The position numbers and the translations under genes are program-made. Source: Clostridium ljungdahlii (GTDB lineage Bacteria; Bacillota; Clostridia; Clostridiales; Clostridiaceae). Taken from it: a stretch of 64,000 nt of DNA. The notes beneath the pieces are model-generated. The model worked only from the letters and a program-made list of their open reading frames with translations, was not told the origin of the DNA and did not search any database. Shown one piece after another: positions 52,090 through 61,230 of the stretch; the stretch's first letter is position 1, and each line of letters begins with the position of its first letter. The stretch covers positions 1 through 64,000 of the forward strand of contig NZ_LITT01000006.1 of NCBI RefSeq assembly GCF_001636845.1, given 5' to 3'.

Positions 52090-52902
52090 ATGAATAAAAA
52101 TATTGGATTTATCGGATGTGGAAACATGGCTCAAGCTATAATTGGCGGAATAGTAAAGTCAGGATTAATTGACAGTAAAAATATAATGGCAAGTAATAGA
52201 TCTTGTGAAAAACTTAAATCTGCTGAAGAGAAATATGGAATTTTAACAGCTAAAAGCAATGATGAAGTGGCTAGATTTTCAGATTTGCTTTTTTTGAGTG
52301 TAAAACCAAACGTATACAAAAAAATTATAGAAGAAATAAAAGACGAAATAAAAAAAGATGTAGTTATCGTCACTATAGCTGCAGGTGTAGACATTAAATC
52401 TGTAGAAGAATGGTTCGAAAAGAAATTGCCTATAATAAGAACTATGCCAAACACCTCTGCTCAAGTAGGGGAGAGTATGACTGCAGTATGTGTTAATGAT
52501 GTAGTTAAAGAAGAAGATTTAAATTTTACACTGGATATTTTTAAAAGCTTAGGAAAAGCGGAAATAGTAGATGAAAAACTTATGGATGCAGTTGTAGGTG
52601 TAAGTGGATCTTCAGGTGCTTATGTATACATGTTTATAGAAGCATTGGCAGATGGTGCAGTTTTAAGTGGAATGACAAGAAAAATGGCCTATGAATTTGC
52701 AGCACAGTCAGTTTTAGGCGCAGCAAAAATGGTACTTGAGACAGGACAGCATCCGGGAATACTCAAAGATAATGTATGTTCTCCAGCAGGCACAACTATA
52801 GATGCAGTTTATTCACTTGAAAAGAATAACTTTAGAGGAACGGTTATTGAAGCTGTGAAAAAATGTACAGAAAAATCAATTGAAATGTCAAAGCGTATTT
52901 GA
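52090..52902 (+). CDS. proC: Pyrroline-5-carboxylate reductase
   Basis: This 270-residue protein has the N-terminal NAD(P) fold (IGFIGCGNMAQAIIGGIVKS), VKPNVYKKI, RTMPNTSAQVGE, and the C-terminal dimer domain with GVSGSSGAYVYMFIEALAD and the ProC signature region PGILKDNVCSPAGTTIDAV. It makes proline from P5C. AGGTAGGA-type site precedes the ATG. A patatin-like gene follows after 27 bases. Confidence 0.95.
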   Translation: MNKNIGFIGCGNMAQAIIGGIVKSGLIDSKNIMASNRSCEKLKSAEEKYGILTAKSNDEVARFSDLLFLSVKPNVYKKIIEEIKDEIKKDVVIVTIAAGVDIKSVEEWFEKKLPIIRTMPNTSAQVGESMTAVCVNDVVKEEDLNFTLDIFKSLGKAEIVDEKLMDAVVGVSGSSGAYVYMFIEALADGAVLSGMTRKMAYEFAAQSVLGAAKMVLETGQHPGILKDNVCSPAGTTIDAVYSLEKNNFRGTVIEAVKKCTEKSIEMSKRI

Positions 52903-52929
52903 TGTTATAGTAAGAAAGGTGCAGAGCAT

Positions 52930-53784
52930 ATGGAAGATATAGGATTAGTTTTAGAAGGCGGAGGTATGAGAGGATTATACACTGCTGGAGTATTAGACTT
53001 TTTTATGGAGAAGAATTTATATTTCCCTTATGTTATAGGAGTATCCATGGGGGCTTGTAATGCATGTTCCTATCTTTCAAGACAAAAGGGAAGAAACAAA
53101 AGGATAAACATAAACTATGTGAATGATTCCAGATATTTGAGCTGCAGAAACCTGATATTTAAAAGGGGACTTTTTGGAGTAGATTTTATATTTGATGAAC
53201 TACCAAATAAACTAGAGGTATTTGATAAAAAATCTTTCTATAATGCAAATGAAAAATTTATAATAACAACTACAGACTGCGATAGAGGTGAACCTGTATA
53301 TTTTGATAAAAATCAATGTTTAGATGAAGAAATATTTAATGTGATAAGAGCTTCCAGCAGCTTGCCTTTTATGGCTTCTATAGTAAAGTTTAGGGGGCTA
53401 AATTTATTAGATGGAGGAATTTCAGATCCCATACCTATAAAAAAATCTATAAAAGATGGGAATAATAAAAATGTAATTATTTTAACCAGAAATAAGGATT
53501 ATGTAAAAAAGCCTTTTAGGATGAAATTCTTGGCTAACAAAATATACTATAATTATAAAGGGTTAGTGAATGCAATGATAGACAGACATAAAAAATACAA
53601 CAATACTTTGAGCTATATAGAACAACTTGAAAGAGAAGGAAGGGTATTTGTGATAAGACCTAAAGAGCAGCTTAAAGTTAGGAGAATAGAAAAAGATAAA
53701 AATAAACTCACTGAACTATATAATCAAGGGTATAAAGAAGCTTCACAGTGTTATGATAAATTAGAGAAATGGATTGTGGGGTAA
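52930..53784 (+). CDS. Patatin-like phospholipase
   Basis: The 284-residue protein has the patatin oxyanion loop GLVLEGGGMRGLYTAG at the start, the nucleophile Ser39 in GVSMG, and the catalytic Asp in LLDGGISDP. RssA/YjjU-like bacterial patatins have this length. It has no signal peptide, so it is probably cytoplasmic or membrane-associated. Substrate lipids are unknown. It is closely spaced between proC and the M16C peptidase gene (22 bases), probably in one operon. Confidence 0.9.
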   Translation: MEDIGLVLEGGGMRGLYTAGVLDFFMEKNLYFPYVIGVSMGACNACSYLSRQKGRNKRININYVNDSRYLSCRNLIFKRGLFGVDFIFDELPNKLEVFDKKSFYNANEKFIITTTDCDRGEPVYFDKNQCLDEEIFNVIRASSSLPFMASIVKFRGLNLLDGGISDPIPIKKSIKDGNNKNVIILTRNKDYVKKPFRMKFLANKIYYNYKGLVNAMIDRHKKYNNTLSYIEQLEREGRVFVIRPKEQLKVRRIEKDKNKLTELYNQGYKEASQCYDKLEKWIVG

Positions 53785-53806
53785 ATAATAGGAAGGGAGA
53801 ATTGGT

Positions 53807-56728
53807 ATGGATTTAGGAAAAACATACAATGGCTTTAGATTACTAGAGAAGGAAAAATTAGATGAGATAAATTCTGAGGGAATGCTTTTTGAACATGAAA
53901 AAAGTGGTGCTAGATTATTTTTCCTAAAGAACGAAGATGACAACAAAGTATTCTCAATAAGCTTTAGGACGCCACCGGATGACAGCAGAGGTGTTCCACA
54001 TATACTTGAACATTCTGTATTGTGTGGTTCAAGAAAATTTCCTGTAAAAGAACCTTTTGTAGAACTAGTGAAAGGATCTCTCAATACTTTTTTAAATGCG
54101 ATGACATTTCCAGATAAAACGATGTATCCTGTGGCTAGTGTCAATGACAAGGATTTTGTAAATCTTATGGACGTATATTTAGATGCAGTTTTCTATCCTA
54201 ATATATACAAATATCCAGAAATCATGATGCAGGAAGGGTGGCATTATGAGCTTGACAGCAAAGACCAAGACTTAACTTATAAAGGTGTAGTATACAATGA
54301 AATGAAAGGTGCTTTTTCATCTCCAGAGTCTATACTTCTTAGAAAAATGATGGAATCTCTCTATCCAGATACTCAATATGGAGTAGAATCTGGCGGAGAC
54401 CCGGATGTGATACCGGAACTAACCCAACAGCAGTTTGTAGAATTTCATAATAAGTATTATCATCCATCAAATAGTTATATATATTTGTACGGTAACATGG
54501 ACATTATGGAAAAACTGAAATTTTTAGATGAAGAGTATTTAAGCAACTTTACTAGAAAAAATGTAGATTCTACTATATTAAATCAGACTTCTTTTAGTAG
54601 TGAGAGACAGATGACAATTAAATATCCTATTTCAAGTAATGAAAGGGAAGAAGATAAAACATTTTTAAGTATGAATTATTCAGTTGGGAAAGCTGTGGAC
54701 AGTGAGTTGTATCTGGCCTTTGACATACTGGAGCATTTACTTTTAGAAACTCCATCTTCACCTTTAAAAAAGGCACTAATCGATGCGAATATAGGAAAGG
54801 ATGTATTTGGAGTATTTGAACCAAGTATGCTTCAACCTATGCTTGGAGTAGTATGTAAAAATTCTAATGAAAGTGAAAAAGATAAATTTAAGGAGGTAGT
54901 TGAAGCCACTTTAAAGGACATGGTTAACAAGGGTATCGATAAAAAGCTTGTAGAAGCTTCTTTGAATATAAAGGAATTCCAGCTTAGAGAAGCAGATTAT
55001 AGGGGATATCCTAAGGGATTAATATATGGAATGAAGTCCATGGACAGTTGGTTGTATGGTGAAAAGCCATGGATTCACCTAAATTATGAAAAGGTATTGG
55101 ATAAGATAAAATCTGAATTAGACAATAATTATTTTGAAAAACTTATAGATAAATATATTTTAAAAAACAACCATAGGTCTATGGTAATAGTTAAACCTGA
55201 AAAGGGTCTTGAAGAAAAGAAGGAAAAAGCACTAAAGGAAAAGCTAGGTAATTTTAAAAAAGAACTTTCAGACAGTGAATTAGAAAAGATAATACAAGAT
55301 ACTCAAAAATTGAAAAAGAGACAGGAAAGTGGGGATAGCAAGGAAGACTTGATGAAAATACCGCTTTTGTCCATATCAGATATAGATCCAAAGGCAAAGA
55401 GGTTGAAGCTTGAGGAAAAGGAAGAGGATAAAGTAAAAGTACTATTTTATCCAACGTTTACTAATGGAATTTATTATTTAAACCTTTATTTTGATAGTAA
55501 TGCAGTAAAAGAAGAACTTATTCCATATGTATCACTTTTAAGTGCAGTACTTGGAAAAGTCAGCACTGAAAATTGTTATTATGAAGAGTTGGCCAAAGAA
55601 ATAAATATATATACAGGTGGAATAGGTTATTCTGCTCAATCCTTTGGAGAAAATGGAAATAGCCACAAATTTTATCCTAAGTTTGTAGTACGATCAAAGG
55701 TTCTTGTGGATAATTTACCAAAATTAATTTCAATATTGAATGATATAATAAATCATACAAAATTTGAAGAAAAGAAGAGATTGAGAGAAATAATTCAGGA
55801 AACTAAATCTAGAATAGAGATGGCCATTTTTGAAAGAGGCCATGTAGTAGCTGCAAATCATGTTTCATCTTATTTTTCGCCTATAAGTAAATATGAAGAT
55901 ATGCTCAGTGGTTTAGAGTTTTATAAATTTATATCAGATTTAGAAAAGAATTTTGATAGTAAGTCAGAGGAAATAAGCAAAAAATTAGAGGAAGTTTCAA
56001 ATAATATATTTAATAAAAATAACCTGACTGTAAATATAACTTGTGATGAAAAAGATTATGGTAATTTTAAAAGTGCTTCTAAGGATTTATTCCATGAATT
56101 AAAAGATAATGAGATATGTAAAGTAGAGTATAATTTTGATTTGAAGCCTAAAAATGAAGGACTTATGACTTCATCTAAAGTCCAATATGTAGCTAAGGCC
56201 TATAACTATATAGATCTTGGATATTCTTATAGTGGAAGCCTGCAGGTATTAAGATCCATAGCTAATTATGAATATTTATGGAATCAGGTAAGAGTTCAAG
56301 GAGGAGCTTATGGAAGCTTTGCATCTTTTCAGAGAAATGGAAATATGTTTTTTACATCCTATAGAGATCCGAACTTGAAACATACCGTTGAGGTATATGA
56401 TAATGCAAGTAAGTTCTTTGCAAACTTTAAGGCAGACAGCAGACAGATGACTAAATATATAATAGGTACCATATCAGATTTGGATTTTCCACTGTCACCT
56501 TCTATGAAGGGAGAACGTGCTGCTGAAAACTATATAAGACACATAAGTTATGATGATCTACAAAAGGAAAGAGAAGAAATACTAAGTACTAAGCCTGAGG
56601 ATATAGCAGGATTTGCAGAACTTATTTCCAGTGTAATGAATAAAAATAATGTATGTGTACTTGGAAATGAACAAAAAATAAAAGAAAATAAAGATATTTT
56701 TAATAATATGGTTAGTTTGTTTGAATAG
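53807..56728 (+). CDS. M16C-family zinc metallopeptidase (PreP/insulinase type)
   Basis: This 973-residue, two-half-barrel peptidase has the inverted zinc motif H-x-x-E-H in VPHILEHSVLCGS (H65, E68, H69) and the distal Glu in VYNEMKGAFSSPES about 80 residues later. An M16C-associated domain and a second inactive half (QVRVQGGAYGSFASF, a family landmark) follow. Such enzymes degrade unstructured peptides in a closed chamber. No signal peptide is visible, so it is likely cytoplasmic. GGGAG precedes the ATG. A MITE-like palindrome follows the stop. Confidence 0.93.
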   Translation: MDLGKTYNGFRLLEKEKLDEINSEGMLFEHEKSGARLFFLKNEDDNKVFSISFRTPPDDSRGVPHILEHSVLCGSRKFPVKEPFVELVKGSLNTFLNAMTFPDKTMYPVASVNDKDFVNLMDVYLDAVFYPNIYKYPEIMMQEGWHYELDSKDQDLTYKGVVYNEMKGAFSSPESILLRKMMESLYPDTQYGVESGGDPDVIPELTQQQFVEFHNKYYHPSNSYIYLYGNMDIMEKLKFLDEEYLSNFTRKNVDSTILNQTSFSSERQMTIKYPISSNEREEDKTFLSMNYSVGKAVDSELYLAFDILEHLLLETPSSPLKKALIDANIGKDVFGVFEPSMLQPMLGVVCKNSNESEKDKFKEVVEATLKDMVNKGIDKKLVEASLNIKEFQLREADYRGYPKGLIYGMKSMDSWLYGEKPWIHLNYEKVLDKIKSELDNNYFEKLIDKYILKNNHRSMVIVKPEKGLEEKKEKALKEKLGNFKKELSDSELEKIIQDTQKLKKRQESGDSKEDLMKIPLLSISDIDPKAKRLKLEEKEEDKVKVLFYPTFTNGIYYLNLYFDSNAVKEELIPYVSLLSAVLGKVSTENCYYEELAKEINIYTGGIGYSAQSFGENGNSHKFYPKFVVRSKVLVDNLPKLISILNDIINHTKFEEKKRLREIIQETKSRIEMAIFERGHVVAANHVSSYFSPISKYEDMLSGLEFYKFISDLEKNFDSKSEEISKKLEEVSNNIFNKNNLTVNITCDEKDYGNFKSASKDLFHELKDNEICKVEYNFDLKPKNEGLMTSSKVQYVAKAYNYIDLGYSYSGSLQVLRSIANYEYLWNQVRVQGGAYGSFASFQRNGNMFFTSYRDPNLKHTVEVYDNASKFFANFKADSRQMTKYIIGTISDLDFPLSPSMKGERAAENYIRHISYDDLQKEREEILSTKPEDIAGFAELISSVMNKNNVCVLGNEQKIKENKDIFNNMVSLFE

Positions 56729-56738
56729 TTAAATTCAT

Positions 56739-57000
56739 TGTAGAGTTTCTAAATTAAAAATAAACTTATACTCCGAACATTTTGATAAGCCACAAGTACG
56801 ATTAAATATTTTAATAAGTTTAAGCAGAAAGTTTACAAAAACCTAAGGACTTTTGCAAACTCGTACCTCAGACAATTCAAAAATCCTAAGTTTTTTTCGT
56901 AAATTTTCCACTGAGGCTTATATATAAAATATTTAAATGTACTTGTTTATTATAAAATATTTCTACGCATAAGTTTATTTTTTAGTTATAAAACTCTACA
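56739..57000. mobile_element. MITE-like palindromic element, uninterrupted
   Basis: The ends TGTAGAGTTTCTA and the inverted ACTCTACA match, and both arms continue with AAATAAACTTAT, ACAAGTAC...TTAAATATTTTA, then AAAACCTAAGGA-type blocks. It carries no gene. It shares ends, interior blocks and CTCGTACCTCAG with the element at 47706. It lies between two convergent genes, where its long stem could also serve as a terminator. Confidence 0.75.
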
Positions 57001-57044
57001 TATTTATTCACACTGTGGATAACTTTTAACTTTAAAGCATTTTA

Positions 57045-58835
57045 TTAAACTGCGCTATTTTCAGGTGTATTGTCATACTTTCCTGATTTCAAATCTATAA
57101 CCCAGTGTCTGATACTTTCGTAAAGTATAACTATCAATATAGCCATAACGATTATAGATAATACTGTAAGTGTAGTTTTACCGTGTGGAATATAGTTGCC
57201 AGTTATATTTTCGATCGAAGCTGTTAAAGTTGCCACACTTATAAATGCCATAGGTATTACAGTGATAGGCATGTATTTCTTTTTGCCCATTCTTATAAGT
57301 ACTGAAGTACCTATTGCAAAAGCTATAGCTGCTAAGCTTTGGTTTGCTACACCAAATAGAGGCCATATAGTGGATATATTACCTGTATATAATAGGTATC
57401 CCCAACATACAGACATAAGCAAACTGAAGAATATTATGTTAAACCAAGAATCTTTTTTTGCAAGAGGTTTGCAGAACTTACCGATTAAATCTTGAAGCAA
57501 GTATCTACCTATTCTAGTACCTGAGTCTATAGTCGTCAGTATAAATAATGCCTCAAACATTATACAGAAATGATACCAGTAAGACATCAACCCTTTTAAG
57601 CCAGGAATCTGATAAAATACGTAGGACATACCAACTGCAAGGGATACAGATCCGCCAGTTCTTCCTGCTAAATTTTCTCCTACTAGCTGCTGCAGCAAAG
57701 GAAGTTCTTTTGGAATCATGCCTAGTTTTGCAAATACAGCTGGTGTTGAATTTATAGCAAAGTAATCAGCAGTTGGAAGACAAGTTGCAGCAATTAATGC
57801 CATTAAAGCTATGAAGGATTCTAAAAGCATAGAACCAAAACCTATAGGAAGTATATCTTTTTCATTTGAAATAAGTTTAGGTGTAGTACCAGAACCTATT
57901 AATGAATGGAAACCTGATAGAGCTCCACAGGCAATGGTTATAAATACGAATGGAAATACTTTACCTGAAACTATAGGGCCGCCGCCATTTACAAATTTAG
58001 TGATAGCAGGCATCTGAAGTTCTGGCCTTACAAATATAATGCCTATTGCAAGCACTGCCATAACTCCAAGTTTCATATAAGTACTTAAATAATCTCTTGG
58101 CAGTAATAAAAGCCATACAGGAAGTACAGCTGCGCAAAAACCGTAAGCTGCCAGTATAAGTGACATTTGTTTTACATTGAAAGTAAGAAATGGTGCTAAA
58201 GCTGAATGCTGAACAGTTGGTCCTAAAATAACTCCAAGTAATATAAGTACCATACCAATAATTGTACCTTCAGCTATTTTACCCGGCCTTAAGAATTTAA
58301 GGTAAATACCTATAAAAATTGCTACTGGGATAGTAAAACCAACTGTAAACGTTCCCCATGGACTGTTGTTAAGAGAATTTACTATTGGAAGTCCAAGACC
58401 TGCCATTGTTATTATGAGTATGAATATAACTGAAATTGATGTAATATAACCCATTCTTTCGCCTAAATTTTTTCTCGCAATTTCGGCAATTGATTGTCCA
58501 TCTTGTCTAACTGAAGCAAATAAGATAACTATGTCGTGAACGGCACCGCCTAGTACACCACCTATTAAAATCCAAAGTGTACCTGGAAGATATCCAAATT
58601 GTGCTGCTAAAACTGGTCCTATAAGTGGCCCGGCGCCTGCAATTGCAGCAAAATGATGGCCAAGAAGTATCCATTTGTTAGTTGGTACATAATCATGTCC
58701 ATCTTCGAACTTTTTAGACGGAACTTCTCTTGTTTCATCTAATGCTAGAACTTTTGCTGCTACAAATGATCCGTATATTCTGTAGCCTGCGACTAATACA
58801 AGAGCGCCTATAATTACTAGTACAATAGAATTCAT
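57045..58835 (-). CDS. cstA: CstA-family carbon starvation transporter (copy 1)
   Basis: The 596-residue membrane protein has the CstA layout of many helices and conserved blocks: VPTNKWILLGHHFAAIAGAG, GPVLAAQFGYLPGTLWILIG, DYFAINSTPAVF, TIDSGTRIGRYLLQD and IWPLFGVANQSLAAIAFAIG. CstA and BtsT/YjiY proteins take up pyruvate and/or peptides. A GGAGG is present upstream of the minus-strand ATG. Its promoter has two 10-base repeats 21 bases apart, and a LytS/LytT pair lies further right. It is about 90% like the second copy by eye, suggesting recent duplication. Confidence 0.93.
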   Translation of the reverse strand: MNSIVLVIIGALVLVAGYRIYGSFVAAKVLALDETREVPSKKFEDGHDYVPTNKWILLGHHFAAIAGAGPLIGPVLAAQFGYLPGTLWILIGGVLGGAVHDIVILFASVRQDGQSIAEIARKNLGERMGYITSISVIFILIITMAGLGLPIVNSLNNSPWGTFTVGFTIPVAIFIGIYLKFLRPGKIAEGTIIGMVLILLGVILGPTVQHSALAPFLTFNVKQMSLILAAYGFCAAVLPVWLLLLPRDYLSTYMKLGVMAVLAIGIIFVRPELQMPAITKFVNGGGPIVSGKVFPFVFITIACGALSGFHSLIGSGTTPKLISNEKDILPIGFGSMLLESFIALMALIAATCLPTADYFAINSTPAVFAKLGMIPKELPLLQQLVGENLAGRTGGSVSLAVGMSYVFYQIPGLKGLMSYWYHFCIMFEALFILTTIDSGTRIGRYLLQDLIGKFCKPLAKKDSWFNIIFFSLLMSVCWGYLLYTGNISTIWPLFGVANQSLAAIAFAIGTSVLIRMGKKKYMPITVIPMAFISVATLTASIENITGNYIPHGKTTLTVLSIIVMAILIVILYESIRHWVIDLKSGKYDNTPENSAV

Positions 58836-58972
58836 ATAAAAACCTCCTTTTTATTTTTTTAATAATTATGAATAGTTCATTAATAATTAATTATATGAAT
58901 TTTATTACATGTTTATAATAGTCTGAATTTATTGATTTTCATACCTAAATATTCTAAAGTGCAAAAAAACGG

Positions 58973-59003
58973 ATGCGAATGGCCAAAAATAACATGCGAA
59001 TGG
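58973..59003 (-). promoter_or_regulatory. Probable LytTR-type direct repeats upstream of cstA copy 1
   Basis: ATGCGAATGG occurs at 58973 and again at 58994, exactly 21 bases apart (two helical turns). On the coding strand it reads CCATTCGCAT, like half-sites bound by LytTR-domain regulators. The gene for such a regulator is at 62912. Sequence around it is conserved, though more degenerate, upstream of cstA copy 2. Confidence 0.55.
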
Positions 59004-59062
59004 TATTTATAATAAGTTGAATAGTATAATTGAATTTTATAGTGTGAAAAATTCATAAAAAA

Positions 59063-59100
59063 ATTCACAGTGTGAATATATTTTCATACACACTGTGAAT
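59063..59100 (-). terminator. Intrinsic terminator of cstA copy 2
   Basis: Read on the minus strand, ATTCACAGTGTG pairs with CACACTGTGAAT around a 14-base loop and runs into a T-rich tail. It ends just after the cstA copy 2 stop and before the promoter repeats of copy 1. Confidence 0.75.
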
Positions 59101-59120
59101 AAAACTTTTAAGGATAAACT

Positions 59121-60914
59121 TTATCCAACTACTTTTTCTTCTTGAGGTTTATCATAATCTCCGGATTTTAAATCTTTAATCCAGTGTCTTATGCTTTCAT
59201 AAAGTATAATTATTACTATAGCTATGAGAATTATAGATAACACTGTAAGTGCAGTTTTATGATTTGGAATATAGTTTCCTGTTATATTTTCAACTGATGC
59301 AGTTAAAGTAGCTACACTTATAAATGCCATAGGTATTATTGTAATAGGTATATATTTTCTCTTGCCCATTCTTATAAGTACTGAAGTACCTATTGCAAAG
59401 GCTATAGCTGACAAACTTTGATTTGCCACACCAAATAGAGGCCATATTGTAGATATATTACCTGTATACAGTAAGTATCCCCAACAGAAAGACATAAGCA
59501 AACTGAAGAATATTATGTTAAACCAGGAGTCCTGTTTTGAAAGAGGTTTATAGAATTTCCCAAATAAATCTTGAAATAAATATCTTCCTATTCTAGTACC
59601 TGAGTCTATAGTAGTAAGTATAAATAATGCTTCAAACATTATGCAGAAATGATACCAGTATGACATCAATCCTTTAAGCCCAGGAATTTTATAGAATACG
59701 TAAGACATACCAACAGCTAATGATACTGAACCGCCAGTTCTTCCTACTAAGTTTTCTCCTACTAACTGCTGCAGCATAGGGAGTTCTTTTGGAACCATAC
59801 CTAGTTTTGCAAATAGAGCTGGTGTTGAATTTATAGCAAAGTAATCAGCAGTTGGAAGGCAAGTTGCTGCAATTAATGCCATTAAAGCTATGAAAGATTC
59901 TATAATCATTGATCCATAACCAACAGCTAAAATATCCTTTTCATTGGCAATAAGCTTAGGGGTTGTACCAGTACTTATCAATGAATGGAAACCTGATAGA
60001 GCACCACAAGCTATAGTTATAAATATAAATGGAAATACTTTACCTGGAACTATAGGTCCTCCACCATTTACAAATTGAGTAAGAGCAGGCATTTGAAGTG
60101 TTGGTCTTACAAGTATAATACCTACTACAAGTGCGGCCATAACTCCAATTTTCATGTAAGTGCTTAGGTAACCTCTTGGAATAAGTAAGAGCCATACAGG
60201 AAGGACAGCTGCACAGAAACCGTATATAGAAAGTATAAGTGACATTTGTTTTACATTAAAAGTTAAATATGGAGCAAGTGCTGAACTTTGAATAGTTGGT
60301 CCTAAAATAACTCCTAATAATATAAGTGCCATACCAATTATGGTACCTTCACCTATTTTACCAGGTCTTATAAATTTAAGATAAATACCTATGAATATTG
60401 AGACCGGAATAGTAAAACCTACGGTAAAAGTTCCCCATGGACTACTGGCAAGAGAGTTTACTATTGGAAGTCCAAGACCTGCCATAGTAATTATTAGTAT
60501 AAAAATAACAGAAATTGCTGTAATATAACCCATTCTTTCGCCTAAATTTTTTCTCGCAATTTCGGCTATGGATTGACCGTCTTGTCTAACTGAAGCAAAC
60601 AATATAACCATATCGTGAACTCCTCCAGCTAGTACACCACCTATTAAAATCCAAAGTGTACCTGGAAGATATCCAAATTGTGCTGCTAAAACTGGTCCTA
60701 TAAGTGGTCCAGCACCGGCAATGGCTGCAAAGTGCTGCCCTAAAAGCATCCATTTGTTTGTAGGCAAATAGTCATGGCCATCCTCAAATTTTTTAGCAGG
60801 AACTTCTCTTGTTTCGTCTAGAACTAGGACTTTTGCAGCTAAAAATGATCCATAAAGTCTGTAGCCTATAACTAATACTAAAGCTCCTATAATTACTAGT
60901 ACTATAGAGTTCAT
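59121..60914 (-). CDS. cstA: CstA-family carbon starvation transporter (copy 2)
   Basis: This 597-residue protein has the same blocks as copy 1 (GPVLAAQFGYLPGTLWILIG; TIDSGTRIGRYLFQD; IWPLFGVANQSLSAIAFAIG). The N-terminal 100 residues differ at only a handful of positions. Tandem, same-strand copies with similar promoter regions suggest duplication with regulation kept. Different affinity or expression timing for pyruvate or peptides is possible. AGGAGG-type site precedes the ATG. It is divergent from lytS, whose product is a candidate regulator. Confidence 0.93.
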   Translation of the reverse strand: MNSIVLVIIGALVLVIGYRLYGSFLAAKVLVLDETREVPAKKFEDGHDYLPTNKWMLLGQHFAAIAGAGPLIGPVLAAQFGYLPGTLWILIGGVLAGGVHDMVILFASVRQDGQSIAEIARKNLGERMGYITAISVIFILIITMAGLGLPIVNSLASSPWGTFTVGFTIPVSIFIGIYLKFIRPGKIGEGTIIGMALILLGVILGPTIQSSALAPYLTFNVKQMSLILSIYGFCAAVLPVWLLLIPRGYLSTYMKIGVMAALVVGIILVRPTLQMPALTQFVNGGGPIVPGKVFPFIFITIACGALSGFHSLISTGTTPKLIANEKDILAVGYGSMIIESFIALMALIAATCLPTADYFAINSTPALFAKLGMVPKELPMLQQLVGENLVGRTGGSVSLAVGMSYVFYKIPGLKGLMSYWYHFCIMFEALFILTTIDSGTRIGRYLFQDLFGKFYKPLSKQDSWFNIIFFSLLMSFCWGYLLYTGNISTIWPLFGVANQSLSAIAFAIGTSVLIRMGKRKYIPITIIPMAFISVATLTASVENITGNYIPNHKTALTVLSIILIAIVIIILYESIRHWIKDLKSGDYDKPQEEKVVG

Positions 60915-61230
60915 ATAAGTACCTCCTTGTAAAATTTTTGATAAATTAAAAATGCTTGATTAATAAATAACAATGGTAACGTTATTACATATCGATAATA
61001 GTCCGAATTTATTCGTTTTCATACTAATGCACTCTAAAATGGTAAAAAAGGATGATAAATAGTCGAAAATAGACGGTAATCGGTAAGTGGTATTTACATA
61101 ATAAAGTTAACAAAGCAACTGAATTTTGTTATTATAATATAAGGGGTGCTATTATATTTTTTAGAAATAAAAGTTCAAATAGCTGGTTTCTACTAGTTCT
61201 CATAGATAATTATACGAGGAGTGATATACT
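60915..61230. promoter_or_regulatory. Divergent control region, cstA copy 2 / lytS
   Basis: This 316-base region parallels the one before cstA copy 1: TTATTACAT...ATAATAGTC(C/T)GAATTTATT...TTTTCATAC is nearly the same. The LytTR-like repeat zone is more degenerate here (GACGGTAATCGGTAAG). It must hold promoters for both genes. No RNA gene is visible. Confidence 0.5.

Noticed and set aside
57178-58017. Several frames opposite the cstA genes
   Set aside because: All are shadows of membrane-protein coding sequence, without ribosome binding sites or recognisable domains.
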